Part shown: piece after piece, positions 7,964 to 16,672 of the stretch
Layout of the letters: each line of letters opens with the position of its first letter
Numbering within the stretch: the stretch's first letter is position 1
NCBI GenBank assembly: GCA_937128475.1
Contig: CAKZML010000295.1
Coordinates: 1-36,773, forward strand
Direction of reading: 5' to 3'
Source of the DNA: an uncultured Chromatiales bacterium
GTDB taxonomy: Bacteria; Pseudomonadota; Gammaproteobacteria; Steroidobacterales; BM003
DNA length: 36,773 bases
Program-made: the position numbers and the translations under genes
The notes under the pieces: model-generated
The model's database searches: none
The model's input: the letters and a program-made list of their open reading frames with translations, nothing else
What the model was told of the DNA's origin: nothing

Positions 7964-8155
7964 TCAGAAGTCGATGCAGCGACCGTTCTTTTCCCAATCG
8001 CCGAAACGGGTAGGTTCAGGTCCGGATCTGCCGCCAATTTCCTTGGCCATCCCCTGCTCACCAGTGGCGGCAGTTTCACCTTCCCGATCAGTCACTTCTG
8101 GCTGTTCGGGTGGGAGTTTGGGTTCTGCTTCGTGCTTTTCCGACATGTCGGGCAT
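7964..8155 (-). CDS. SDHAF4-like (DUF1674) succinate dehydrogenase assembly factor
   Basis: 63-residue protein ending in GPEPTRFGDWEKNGRCIDF, which is the DUF1674 signature shared with eukaryotic SDHAF4/Sdh8. The N-terminal 35 residues are charged and proline-rich, probably disordered. In eukaryotes SDHAF4 binds flavinylated SDHA and shields it until SDHB joins; the bacterial proteins are little studied. Its place immediately upstream of sdhC on the same strand, in a cluster that also encodes SdhE, supports the same job. Two starts are possible, ATG at 8155 or ATG at 8146, neither with a strong ribosome site; the conserved part is unaffected. Family call is firm, function is inferred from homology and position. 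Confidence 0.9.
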   Translation of the reverse strand: MPDMSEKHEAEPKLPPEQPEVTDREGETAATGEQGMAKEIGGRSGPEPTRFGDWEKNGRCIDF

Positions 8156-8237
8156 TCTGCCAGATCACCACTGCCTTTGCACCCCGAAAACCTATACACT
8201 CGCGGCATTAATTTCACACCCGGAGTACACTCTGGCC

Positions 8238-9101
8238 ATGCTATGGATGACTAGACCAGATTACGGCGTCATACGCGTCACCGGAGAGGATGCCCAGGAC
8301 TTCCTCCAGGGCCAGCTGACCAATAACGTACTATCACTGGCACCCGACAGGGCTGTCCGGGCCGCTTACTGCACGCCCCAGGGGCGCTCCATCGCGCTAC
8401 TGACCCTCCTTCCCCAGCAAAATGGTTTGTTAATGGTGCTGCCCAGGGAACTGTTACAGCCGGTAATGACCCGGCTGCGAATGTTCGTCATGCGCTCCCG
8501 GGTAACCCTTGAGCAGGCGCAAAGCGATGAACTGCTGATCTGCGGGAACCAGTTACCCGACCAACTAAACCAACAGGACCAGGTCAGTAGTGATCAACAC
8601 GGCCTGACCTGGGTTGCCAGTGCGGAACCCGCGCTGGCCTGGCGCCTGCTGGATGAACCGGAACCTGGACTGGAATTAACTCAATTCGATGCCAACCTGG
8701 CCAGGCGATGGCAAATCGATGCGGGCCTGCCAGAACTTGATGAGCAAAGCAGTGGCCAATACATCCCCCAGATGCTCAACCTGGACGCCCTGGATGCGGT
8801 CAGCTTTCGCAAGGGCTGCTACACCGGACAAGAAATCGTCGCCAGAACCCAGCACCTGGGGCGTATCAAGCGGCGTTTGTTTCGGCTGGAAGGCGATGGA
8901 AGTGCACCCAATTCAGGCACTAGCGTGGAAGTCGATGAGCGGGGAATAGGCCAGGTACTGCTAAGCGCAGCCCTGGGAGACGGGTTTTGTGCCCTGGCAG
9001 TCCTGCAACTCGATGCGGCCCAGGCAGGCTCGCCGATGAATATAGGCGAAAGCCGGGTCGAAACCCGGCCCCTGCCTTATTCGCTGCCCGAAACCGACTA
9101 G
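8238..9101 (+). CDS. ygfZ: YgfZ folate-binding protein (Fe-S cluster repair/assembly)
   Basis: 287-residue YgfZ/IBA57-type protein related to the T-domain of glycine cleavage. It supports maturation of certain Fe-S enzymes, apparently through tetrahydrofolate. The hallmark [12 protein letters not shown] is present, as are [19 protein letters not shown] near the N terminus and the aminomethyltransferase-like C-terminal barrel. The track ORF extends upstream to 7950, across the divergent SDHAF4-like gene. I place the start at ATG 8238 ([10 protein letters not shown]), where homology begins; GGAG lies 12 nt upstream and ATG 8247 is an alternative. It diverges from the SDH cluster, whose SdhB carries three Fe-S centres. 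Its stop shares a CTAG tetramer with the lysS stop. Confidence 0.94.
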   Translation: MLWMTRPDYGVIRVTGEDAQDFLQGQLTNNVLSLAPDRAVRAAYCTPQGRSIALLTLLPQQNGLLMVLPRELLQPVMTRLRMFVMRSRVTLEQAQSDELLICGNQLPDQLNQQDQVSSDQHGLTWVASAEPALAWRLLDEPEPGLELTQFDANLARRWQIDAGLPELDEQSSGQYIPQMLNLDALDAVSFRKGCYTGQEIVARTQHLGRIKRRLFRLEGDGSAPNSGTSVEVDERGIGQVLLSAALGDGFCALAVLQLDAAQAGSPMNIGESRVETRPLPYSLPETD

Positions 9102-10585
9102 GCCTCGGGGCGCATCAACGGGAACAACAACACGTCGCGAATTGACGCCGAGTTGGTGTACAGCATCACCAGGCGATCAATACCAATTCCCAGCCCGCCT
9201 GTAGGCGGCAATCCATATTCCAGTGCACGAATATAATCGTCATCAAAGAACATGGCCTCATCGTCTCCTGCATCCTTGGCCACAACCTGGTCACGGAAGC
9301 GTTCGGCCTGCTCCTCGGGATCATTCAACTCAGAGAATCCGTTAGCTAACTCTCTGCCGGTCATGAACAATTCAAAACGATCGGTAATAAACGAATCGTT
9401 GTCATTGCAGCGGGACAGCGGTGACACCTCGGTGGGATACGCGGTAATGAACGTGGGTTGCATCAACTCGCTTTCCACTGTCGCATCGAATATCTCGATC
9501 AGCAGCTTACCCGCGCCGAAACTGTCTTTCACATGCACTTTCAGTTTTTTGCAAACCTCACGCAGGTACTCGACCTCACGTAGCCGCTTGGGATCCAGGT
9601 CCGGGTTATATTTCAGCACAGACGCCTCGACGGTAATCCGTTCGAACGGCTTGGCCAGGTCTACGTCCACACCCTGGTAATCCAGCACCTGCTTCCCAAG
9701 TACCGCCTGGGCGGTATTACGAATCAGGTTCTCGGTGAGATCCATGATGTCCTCGTAATCCGCAAATGCCTGGTACAACTCCAGCATCGTGAATTCAGGA
9801 TTATGCTGGGTGGAGATACCCTCGTTGCGGAAGCTGCGATTAATCTCGTAGACACGACCCAGGCCGCCTACGATCAATCGCTTCAAATACAGTTCCGGAG
9901 CGATACGCAGGTACAACCTCATATCAAGGGTGTTGTGATGGGTGACAAAGGGTCGAGCCACGGCACCACCGGGAATCGGGTGCATCATGGGGGTTTCGAC
10001 CTCCATGAAAGACAACCCGTCCAGCTGACTGCGAATCGCCGCCAGGGTCTTGCTGCGAATCTTGAATGCTTCCCGGGTCGAGTCGTTGATGATCAGGTCC
10101 ACATAGCGCTGGCGATAGCGGGTTTCCTGATCGCTCAAACCGTGAAACTTTTCCGGCAGGGGGCGCAAAGACTTGGTCAGCGGGCGAAGCTCCTCAACCC
10201 ATACCGACAGCTCACCGGTCTTGGTTTTGAACAGCCTGCCACGGGCACCGATGATGTCACCGCGGTCCCAGGATTTAAACGATGCATACAGCTCCTCACC
10301 CAGGCTGTTCTTCTGCACAAACAACTGCAGCTGGCCGGAACGATCCTGGATCTTGGCGAAACTCGCCTTCCCCATCACCCGCTTGGCCATCAGGCGTCCG
10401 GCTACGCTTACCACCTTGCCGAGTTCATCCAGGGCTTCCCCGGAATGTTCTCCGTACTCGGAAAGCAAGTCATCGGCCAGGGCTTCCTGGCGGAAGTCAT
10501 TCGGGTAGGCGTTCCCTGAACTGCGCATCTCATTGAGCTTGCGCCGACGTTCGGCGATCAGGGCATGTTCGTCTTCGTGATTCAT
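9098..10585 (-). CDS. lysS: Lysyl-tRNA synthetase, class II
   Basis: Charges tRNA-Lys. It has an N-terminal OB-fold anticodon-binding domain (about 60-145, with [20 protein letters not shown]). The class II catalytic core carries motif 2 ([14 protein letters not shown]) and motif 3 ([12 protein letters not shown]) near the C terminus. The length of 495 residues is typical. The track begins at TTG 10591; ATG 10585 is better because AGGA lies 7 nt upstream. It follows prfB by about 45 nt on the same strand, the conserved prfB-lysS order. It converges on ygfZ with overlapping stop codons, leaving no room for a terminator. Confidence 0.98.
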   Translation of the reverse strand: MNHEDEHALIAERRRKLNEMRSSGNAYPNDFRQEALADDLLSEYGEHSGEALDELGKVVSVAGRLMAKRVMGKASFAKIQDRSGQLQLFVQKNSLGEELYASFKSWDRGDIIGARGRLFKTKTGELSVWVEELRPLTKSLRPLPEKFHGLSDQETRYRQRYVDLIINDSTREAFKIRSKTLAAIRSQLDGLSFMEVETPMMHPIPGGAVARPFVTHHNTLDMRLYLRIAPELYLKRLIVGGLGRVYEINRSFRNEGISTQHNPEFTMLELYQAFADYEDIMDLTENLIRNTAQAVLGKQVLDYQGVDVDLAKPFERITVEASVLKYNPDLDPKRLREVEYLREVCKKLKVHVKDSFGAGKLLIEIFDATVESELMQPTFITAYPTEVSPLSRCNDNDSFITDRFELFMTGRELANGFSELNDPEEQAERFRDQVVAKDAGDDEAMFFDDDYIRALEYGLPPTGGLGIGIDRLVMLYTNSASIRDVLLFPLMRPEA

Positions 10586-10629
10586 CTGCAAATCCTGCGT
10601 TGATTTAGCCTGTGCAATCTATGAGTAGA

Positions 10630-11725
10630 CTACAGGCCTTGCTTGAGGCTTGCCTCAAGAAATTGATCCAGGTTTCCGTCCAATACCGCCTGGGTATTGC
10701 CGGTCTCCACACCCGTGCGTAAATCCTTGATACGCGACTGGTCCAGCACATAAGACCGAATCTGGCTGCCCCAGCCAATGTCTGACTTGGTGTCCTCCAG
10801 GGCATCGGATTCCGCCTTGCGTATCTGAAGCTCCCTCTCGTAGAGCTTCGCCTTCAATTGTTTCATCGCAGTGGCCTTGTTCTTGTGCTGTGATCGGTCG
10901 TTCTGACACTGCACGACAATGCCACTGGGATTATGGGTTATTCGAACTGCCGACTCGGTTCGGTTAACGTGCTGTCCGCCAGCACCGCTAGCCCGATACA
11001 CGTCGATACGCAAATCAGCCGGGTTCACATCAATGTCGATGTCATCGTCCACTTCAGGCGCAACAAACACTGCAGCAAATGAGGTGTGACGACGATTACC
11101 TGAATCGAAGGGCGATTTACGAACCAGGCGATGTACACCGGTCTCGGTTCGCAGCCAACCGTAGGCGTAGTCACCGCCAAAGCGTACCGTGGCGCTCTTG
11201 ATACCCGCCACTTCACCGGCAGAAGCCTCGATGATCTCGGTATCAAAGCCCCGGGCCTCACCCCAACGCAAATACATTCGCAGCAGCATCTCTGCCCAAT
11301 CCTGGGCCTCGGTACCACCGGAACCGGCCTGGATATCCACGAAGGCGCTACTGGGATCCATTTCACCGCAGAACATCCGGCGGAATTCCAGCTTACTGAT
11401 CTCGGCTTCCAAACCGTTCAGGTCCGCAATCAATTCATCCACGGTGCCCTGGTCCTGCTCTTCGATAGCCATTTCCAGCAGGTCATCCGCATCCTGGAGG
11501 CCACCCGAGAGACGATCCAGGGAGCTTACCAAGGCTTCAAGCTTGACCCGTTCGCGCCCCAGGGACTGGGCCTTTTCCTGGTCGTCCCAGATCGTTGGGC
11601 TTTCCAGTTCGCGGCTTACTTCTTCCAGGCGTTCGGCGCTTCCAGCATAGTCAAAGATACCCCCTAAGGGCCTCAGTACGCCCTTGAAGGTCCTTGATCT
11701 GGGTTTTTTGCGGGTTGGTCTCCAT
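10630..11725 (-). CDS. prfB: Peptide chain release factor 2, with programmed +1 frameshift
   Basis: RF2 terminates translation at UGA and UAA. The real gene is in two frames. It starts at ATG 11725 (METNPQKT), reads 24 codons to CTT, meets an in-frame TGA at 11651-11653, and shifts +1 to continue as [11 protein letters not shown] from 11652. The joined product is 364 residues, against 365 in E. coli. The stop-recognition motif SPF ([15 protein letters not shown]) and the catalytic [14 protein letters not shown] are both intact. The track entry 10630..11760 wrongly extends the second frame upstream through TTG, giving a false N terminus. Expression is autoregulated: low RF2 slows reading of the UGA and favours the shift. 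It lies between recJ and lysS. Confidence 0.97.
11650..11665 (-). promoter_or_regulatory. prfB programmed frameshift site
   Basis: The minus strand reads AGGGGGTATCTTTGAC: an internal Shine-Dalgarno (AGGGGG), 3 nt, the slippery CTT, the in-frame TGA and the following C. This is identical to the canonical RF2 frameshift element and has the same spacing, so autoregulation by RF2 level is retained here. Confidence 0.97.
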
Positions 11726-11810
11726 ACACTTCGCTCAATGCAAGCCAAAACGGGAGGCAATGGTAGTTGAAAAACAGCTCATACGAAACTGCTAAACCTC
11801 CGCAACCGCT

Positions 11811-13502
11811 TTACTGTGCCTGGATATTCTCCACCATCAACTGCAACCTGCGCCTGCCCTGCCATTCATTGACGTCCAGCCGGTATACCAGGTTCATGTT
11901 CTGATCGAGGTGATCCTGCATCTCTGCCTGCCCGAAAGCGATGGCATCGAGCACGTCACCACCGGCGGCATCGCGAACCCGTAGCTTAAGGTGCTTCTCG
12001 CCCACGATCCGGCTTTCCAGGATATGGAAGAGACCGTCAAAACGGGGCTCCGGGAATTGCTGTCCCCAGGGGGCGGCTTCCCTGAGTAATTCCGCGCTTT
12101 CCAGGTTGAATTCCGAGGGCTGCAATTCACCGTCGGTCCACAGCACCCCTTGCATATCCATATCGTCCGTCCAGCGGGCCACCTCTTCCACCATGGCCTG
12201 TCGAAACCCATCCAGGTCTTTCTCGGCCAGGCTTAACCCCGCGGCCATGGCGTGACCACCAAACTTGCTCAACATCGACGGGTGCCGGGTAGCAACGTTA
12301 TCCATGGCGTCCCGAATATGCAGTCCGGTAACGGAACGGGCAGAACCTTTCAGTTCCCCCTCCTCGGTGCGGGCAAAGGCAACCACAGGGCGGTGCACCT
12401 TTTCCTTGATGCGCGAGGCAACCAGCCCCACCACGCCCTGGTGCCAGTCCGGGTCAAACAGGCAAAGTATCGGAGGCAGTTCATCGCTGGAATCCAGTTC
12501 CAGGGATTTCACCGCTTCCAGCGCCTGTTCCTGCATTCGACCCTCAATCTCTCGCCGCCGCTTGTTCAGGTCATCCAGTTCCGCGGCCCACTGCCTGGCC
12601 TGTACCGGATCCTCGGTCATCAGACAGCGAATGCCCAGGGACATATCATCAAGCCGCCCCGCCGCATTTAATCTCGGTGCCACACCGAAGGCCAGGTCTA
12701 CGGCGGTGGCACGCCGGGCATCTCGATCCGACAATTCCAGCAAGGCCAGTATTCCCGGGGCACATTTACCCGCCCGGATACGTTTTAGTCCCTGCTGGGC
12801 CAGGACCCGGTTGTTCTTGTCCATGGGCACGACATCGGCGATGGTTCCCAGGGCCACCAGGTCCAGCAACCGGGCCGGAGAGAACCCACAATCCAGTTTC
12901 CTGGCTAACGCCGCCATGACATAAAACGCCACTCCCACCCCGGCCAGATTCTTGCTGGGAAAATCGCTGCCAACAAGATTCGGATTTACTATGACCTGGG
13001 CTTCAGGCAATACAGACGGTGGCAGATGATGATCGGTCACCAGTAATTCCAATCCGGCCTCAGCCGCGCGCCTGGCGCCTTCCACGCTGGAGATGCCGTT
13101 ATCAACGGTGACCAGCAAGGTGGGGGTTCTTTGCAGGGAAAGCTCGACGATTTCCGGGGTCAGGCCGTAGCCAAATTCGAAGCGATTGGGAACCAGAAAA
13201 TCCACACTGTTGAAGCCCATGGCCTGCATGGCCCGCATCATCAGCGCCGTGCTCGTGGCCCCGTCCGCATCAAAGTCTCCGATTATCAGGACCCGTCCAG
13301 ACTCCCGATGACGGCTGAGCAACTCCGCTGCCTGATCAACCCCGGCAAGCTGGCTGACAGGAATGATCTCAGCAAGCGAAGCCCCAAGATCCCGGGCATC
13401 CAGCACGCCACGATTAGCCATCACCCGGCGTAACAGGTCCGACCAATCACTTCCTGGGGATGAGTCACCCTTGGGCTCACGGCGCCTGACAGGACGACTC
13501 AC
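11811..13502 (-). CDS. recJ: Single-stranded-DNA exonuclease RecJ
   Basis: 5'-3' single-strand exonuclease of the DHH superfamily used in recombination and mismatch repair. Motifs in order: IIGDFDADGATSTALM, VTVDNGIS, VTDHH, GTIADVVPMD and NAAGRLDD. The DHHA1 domain follows (SARSVTGLHIRDAM, then KFGGHAMAAG), with an OB fold at the C terminus. The track starts at TTG 13547. I chose GTG 13502 (MSRPVRRREP), which overlaps the upstream stop as GTGA and has GGGAG 7 nt upstream; it also matches the usual RecJ N terminus. This gives 563 residues, close to the E. coli 577. Confidence 0.97.
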   Translation of the reverse strand: MSRPVRRREPKGDSSPGSDWSDLLRRVMANRGVLDARDLGASLAEIIPVSQLAGVDQAAELLSRHRESGRVLIIGDFDADGATSTALMMRAMQAMGFNSVDFLVPNRFEFGYGLTPEIVELSLQRTPTLLVTVDNGISSVEGARRAAEAGLELLVTDHHLPPSVLPEAQVIVNPNLVGSDFPSKNLAGVGVAFYVMAALARKLDCGFSPARLLDLVALGTIADVVPMDKNNRVLAQQGLKRIRAGKCAPGILALLELSDRDARRATAVDLAFGVAPRLNAAGRLDDMSLGIRCLMTEDPVQARQWAAELDDLNKRRREIEGRMQEQALEAVKSLELDSSDELPPILCLFDPDWHQGVVGLVASRIKEKVHRPVVAFARTEEGELKGSARSVTGLHIRDAMDNVATRHPSMLSKFGGHAMAAGLSLAEKDLDGFRQAMVEEVARWTDDMDMQGVLWTDGELQPSEFNLESAELLREAAPWGQQFPEPRFDGLFHILESRIVGEKHLKLRVRDAAGGDVLDAIAFGQAEMQDHLDQNMNLVYRLDVNEWQGRRRLQLMVENIQAQ

Positions 13503-14467
13503 TGCTGGTCTCCCGGCATCGACGCTTTTCGCCACCGCGCCCACCAATCCAATAGCCCCAGTTTGTAGCCAGCCCCATCCAGGTCACTCAAGATAAACGT
13601 CCAGGGCTTCAGCCCACGAGTGGCCAACGGTGCCAGCCAGGCCTGCTCCAGCGCATCCAGCCGCTGCTCTCTCGGCCCGTCCGCATGCAGCGACACCAGG
13701 GATGAACCGAACCAGCTATCCGACATCCCGGCAAGTGATTCGACCTTCCCCACGGACTGTTTCAGCACCTCGGCGATTCCACCCAGCACCGGATCACCAT
13801 CACTCCAGAACGTCACCTTGCGCGCCCCATCCAGGCTGTGATCTGTTCCGCCGCCCCAGGGCCACAGGCAATTAGCCTGGGCTCTGCCTTCTTGCTCACG
13901 CTTCAGGTTGACCGGGTGCTGGTGAAGGAGAATTTGAATTTCATTAAGCAGTTTTGCCCATTCTTTTGCCAGGTCATTCCCGGCAAGGCGTTCCATCAGG
14001 TTCTCACCCTCGGCCAGTATTGGCGGACCCAACCCGGCCCGAAGCGACTCCCGGGTCAACACATACCAGCGCGACGGTACCGACGCTTCCAGGTGCCAGC
14101 CAAATTCGGTCATCAGGTGATCCAGTTCCAAAATCAGCGCATCCGCTTCCTCGCGCTGTAAATCCGGCATGGACGCTGAGCGCAGGAACAAGCCCCGGGG
14201 GCCCACGCCCACCTCTACCGGATCCAGCCGCGCACAACCGCCCTCGGGAAGATGGCCGGTATCATGCAGGAAGCAATATCTTGCCAGCCCCCCAACGCCG
14301 CCTTTGAGCCCCAGTGCCCGGGCAAACCCCTCGCCAGGCTGACCCTGGGAAGGCAATGACCGCCCTCTCGCCAACACGCGATTCATGACGGGCCAGCGCA
14401 AAGGGTCCCGGATTGCCAGGTCCGCCAGGGCCATCAGATCAGGCACTACTATTGTCAATTCAGCCAT
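13499..14467 (-). CDS. RpfE-type protein (COG4255, annotated as phosphoglycerate mutase-like)
   Basis: 322-residue protein of the family named after Xanthomonas RpfE. The diagnostic block is NEIQILLHQHPVNLKREQEG followed by NCLWPWGGG (around residues 172-208), plus FWSDGDPVLGGIAEVL further on. Databases often label the family as phosphoglycerate mutase because of a distant relation to the apgM fold, but enzymatic activity has not been shown to my knowledge. The start is ATG 14467 with AAGG 7 nt upstream. It overlaps recJ by 4 nt (GTGA), and rpfE-recJ-prfB-lysS resembles the gene set of the Xanthomonas rpf region. The partner rpfB, rpfF, rpfC and rpfG genes are not in this window, so no link to diffusible-signal sensing is implied. 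Confidence 0.8.
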   Translation of the reverse strand: MAELTIVVPDLMALADLAIRDPLRWPVMNRVLARGRSLPSQGQPGEGFARALGLKGGVGGLARYCFLHDTGHLPEGGCARLDPVEVGVGPRGLFLRSASMPDLQREEADALILELDHLMTEFGWHLEASVPSRWYVLTRESLRAGLGPPILAEGENLMERLAGNDLAKEWAKLLNEIQILLHQHPVNLKREQEGRAQANCLWPWGGGTDHSLDGARKVTFWSDGDPVLGGIAEVLKQSVGKVESLAGMSDSWFGSSLVSLHADGPREQRLDALEQAWLAPLATRGLKPWTFILSDLDGAGYKLGLLDWWARWRKASMPGDQQ

Positions 14468-14529
14468 GCAACAACCTTTGATAAGAACCGGAATTGTTCC
14501 GTTGCTCGCGACTGGCTATGCTCTCGCCC

Positions 14530-14898
14530 ATGCAATTTACCCGCGACCTCAGACTCGACATAAACCTGATCCGATCCCATGAAGCAGGCGCCCTGGTAAT
14601 CGGCGACCAGACTTTCACGTCCAATCTGATCCTCTCTCCAAGCCAAATTATGCCCGATTGGGCCGCAGCATCCACTGAATTCCTGACAATGGAACAACTG
14701 GAAGACGCCCTGGCAATGAAACCGGGAATATTAATACTGGGTACCGGCGCGGTTCAGACCTTCCCTGACCCGGCACTCATGGCATCGGTAATGGGGCTGG
14801 GAATTGGTCTGGAAGTGATGACTACAGCTGCCGCCTGTCGCACCTACAATATCCTGGCGAGCGAAAACCGACCGGTAGTCGCAGCACTAATTCTCTAA
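14530..14898 (+). CDS. MTH938/NDUFAF3-like (DUF498) protein
   Basis: 122-residue protein of the MTH938 fold family. Recognisable parts are SHEAGALVIGDQTFTSNLIL, a central WAA...LE segment, LGTGAVQTFPDP, and the C-terminal EVMTTAAACRTYNILASENR with a conserved alanine-rich turn before RTYN. The eukaryotic relative NDUFAF3 assists complex I assembly; the bacterial role is unknown. The start at ATG 14530 (MQFTRDLRLD) fits the family; the track ORF begins 12 codons earlier and no strong ribosome site helps the choice. It diverges from the rpfE-like gene and converges on rpoS with a 13-nt gap and no visible terminator. Confidence 0.85.
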   Translation: MQFTRDLRLDINLIRSHEAGALVIGDQTFTSNLILSPSQIMPDWAAASTEFLTMEQLEDALAMKPGILILGTGAVQTFPDPALMASVMGLGIGLEVMTTAAACRTYNILASENRPVVAALIL

Positions 14899-14911
14899 TC
14901 CGTTAATCCTG

Positions 14912-15871
14912 CTAACCGATCAGGGATTGCACGCTATGACCGGTAGTGATCATGATTCTTCGAAGACGAACCAGTGCGTCCATTTGAATTTGCCTGACCC
15001 GCTCGCGAGTCACACCAATTTGCTCGCCAACCTGCTCAAGGGTAGCGCGCTGGTGACCGTGAATGCCGAAACGCCTCTCAACCACCTCGCGCTGAATTTC
15101 ACTGAGTTCTTCCAGCCAGCCATCGATCAATCCCCGGACGTCCTCGAATTGAGCAGAGTCCTGGGGGTCAAACCCATCTTCATCGGCAATCGTATCGATC
15201 AGGCTGTGCTCGTTCTCCCGACTGATCGGCGAGTGGGCAGAGATCACCCGTTCCCGAAATCCTGAAATCCGACGCACCTCGGAAAGAGGTCTCCCCATGC
15301 GCGAAGCAATCTCATTAAGCGAAGGAACGTGATCCATTTCCTGGGCCAAATCTCTCTCGGCCCTTACGTAGGCATTAACGTCCTTGGCAACGTGAATAGG
15401 CAACCTGATAGTGCGGGACTGGTTCATGATGGCCCGTTCCATGGACTGGCGAATCCACCAGGTCGCGTAAGTCGAGAAACGGAAGCCCCGCTCGGGATCG
15501 AACTTTTCCACCGCATGCATTAAACCAAGATTACCCTCCTCCACCAGGTCAAGCAGAGGCAGGCCGCGGTACAGGTAACGACGGGCAACTTTTACCACCA
15601 GCCTGAGATTACTCTCTATCATCCGGTCGCGGGCAACCGTGTCGCCCTTGCGGACCCGGCGGCCAAGCTCAACTTCTTCTTCTGCGCTAAGCAGATCAGA
15701 GGCACCGATCTCGTTCAGGTACAGACGCGTGGCATCGTGACAACCGCTATCCATCACGCTGTCATTAATTTCTTCGGACTCAACGATGTCCTCAGACGAG
15801 CTTTCGCCAGTCCGTTCAGGGTCACTGATTAATCCGGGGATAGATAATCCCCCGGGATTCTTCACACCCAT
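14912..15871 (-). CDS. rpoS: Stationary-phase sigma factor RpoS
   Basis: Master sigma factor of stationary phase and general stress (sigma70 family, group 2). Region 1.2 is [20 protein letters not shown]. Regions 2.1-2.4 run from [20 protein letters not shown] to [20 protein letters not shown] and [12 protein letters not shown]. Region 3 includes [16 protein letters not shown], and region 4 has [20 protein letters not shown] and [10 protein letters not shown]. The track starts at GTG 15895. I chose ATG 15871, which has AGGGAG 6 nt upstream, giving 319 residues. It lies 54 nt after nlpD, the standard arrangement in which rpoS is also driven by promoters inside nlpD; I cannot place that promoter by eye. 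Confidence 0.97.
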   Translation of the reverse strand: MGVKNPGGLSIPGLISDPERTGESSSEDIVESEEINDSVMDSGCHDATRLYLNEIGASDLLSAEEEVELGRRVRKGDTVARDRMIESNLRLVVKVARRYLYRGLPLLDLVEEGNLGLMHAVEKFDPERGFRFSTYATWWIRQSMERAIMNQSRTIRLPIHVAKDVNAYVRAERDLAQEMDHVPSLNEIASRMGRPLSEVRRISGFRERVISAHSPISRENEHSLIDTIADEDGFDPQDSAQFEDVRGLIDGWLEELSEIQREVVERRFGIHGHQRATLEQVGEQIGVTRERVRQIQMDALVRLRRIMITTGHSVQSLIG

Positions 15872-15925
15872 ATTCGACTCCCTGAAATCTGGCACAGGAG
15901 AAACACTTGCTACAGGGTATGGTTA

Positions 15926-16672
15926 TTATCTTTTAGGCAAATACCGGACTGGATTCACCGGCTTTCCATTGACCCTTATTTCAAAATGCAGCAGAGGTTT
16001 ATTTCCCGGGCCTTCTCCGATCTCGGCGATCTTTTGACCTACCTTGACCGGGTCACCTTCCTTTACCGCCATTGTTCTGTTGTGCCCATAAGCACTAAGG
16101 AAGGTATCGTTATGTTTGATAATAATAAGCTTACCGTAACCAATTAGTCCACTGCCGGCGTATACGACCTTGCCGTTAGCCGCAGCCCGAACCGGATCAC
16201 CCAGGCGCCCGCCAATGTCCACGCCCTGTCCCATGCTGTTCTTGTCACCGAACCCGGCGACAACAGGACCGGAGGCCGGCCAGCGCCATCCCGCAACGGG
16301 TGTGGCGGGAGGTGAGCTCGGTCTGGACTGAGTCGAAGTCCTTGAACTGGTGGTGGGGGTTGAGGTGGCAGGCCGGGAAGCTGATGTCCTTGAAGCCGAC
16401 GACGCGCCACTGCTGGAAGAGTTTGGCGGCGGCGACAAGCGCAAGGTCTGCCCCGGGTAAATCAACCCACCGTTAGACAAACCATTCCAACGTGCCACGT
16501 CTCGCCAATCAAGTCGGTTACGCCAGGAAATTGAATAAAGGGTGTCGCCTTGTTTGACGACATACGACTGGGGAGGGTCCCAGGTCAGGGCGCTGCCGCC
16601 ACACCCGGCTGCCAGCATCACCCAGGTAACAAGCAGCGCTGCTGCAATTCGGGCAGGCGTCAGAATCTCCAT
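15926..16672 (-). CDS. nlpD: Lipoprotein NlpD: LysM plus degenerate M23 activator domain
   Basis: Outer-membrane lipoprotein that activates the amidase AmiC during septum splitting. It has a lipoprotein signal with lipobox LAAGC (Cys24) and a LysM domain (YVVKQGDTLYSISW to YPGQTLRL, about 37-83). A serine/threonine/proline-rich linker (about 85-130) leads to a C-terminal LytM (M23) domain. That domain reads GQGVDIGG where active peptidases have a metal-binding HxG pattern, so it is a non-catalytic activator as in E. coli. It ends in LHFEIRVNGKPVNPVRYLP, nearly the E. coli ending. Start ATG 16672 overlaps yqaA by 13 nt. Confidence 0.94.
   Translation of the reverse strand: MEILTPARIAAALLVTWVMLAAGCGGSALTWDPPQSYVVKQGDTLYSISWRNRLDWRDVARWNGLSNGGLIYPGQTLRLSPPPNSSSSGASSASRTSASRPATSTPTTSSRTSTQSRPSSPPATPVAGWRWPASGPVVAGFGDKNSMGQGVDIGGRLGDPVRAAANGKVVYAGSGLIGYGKLIIIKHNDTFLSAYGHNRTMAVKEGDPVKVGQKIAEIGEGPGNKPLLHFEIRVNGKPVNPVRYLPKR

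Noticed and set aside
7950-8237. N-terminal 96-residue extension of ygfZ in the ORF track
   Set aside because: It is antisense to the SDHAF4-like gene and YgfZ homology begins at [10 protein letters not shown].
14899-14911. Bidirectional terminator between the MTH938-family gene and rpoS
   Set aside because: The 13-nt gap has no inverted repeat or T-run that would support one.
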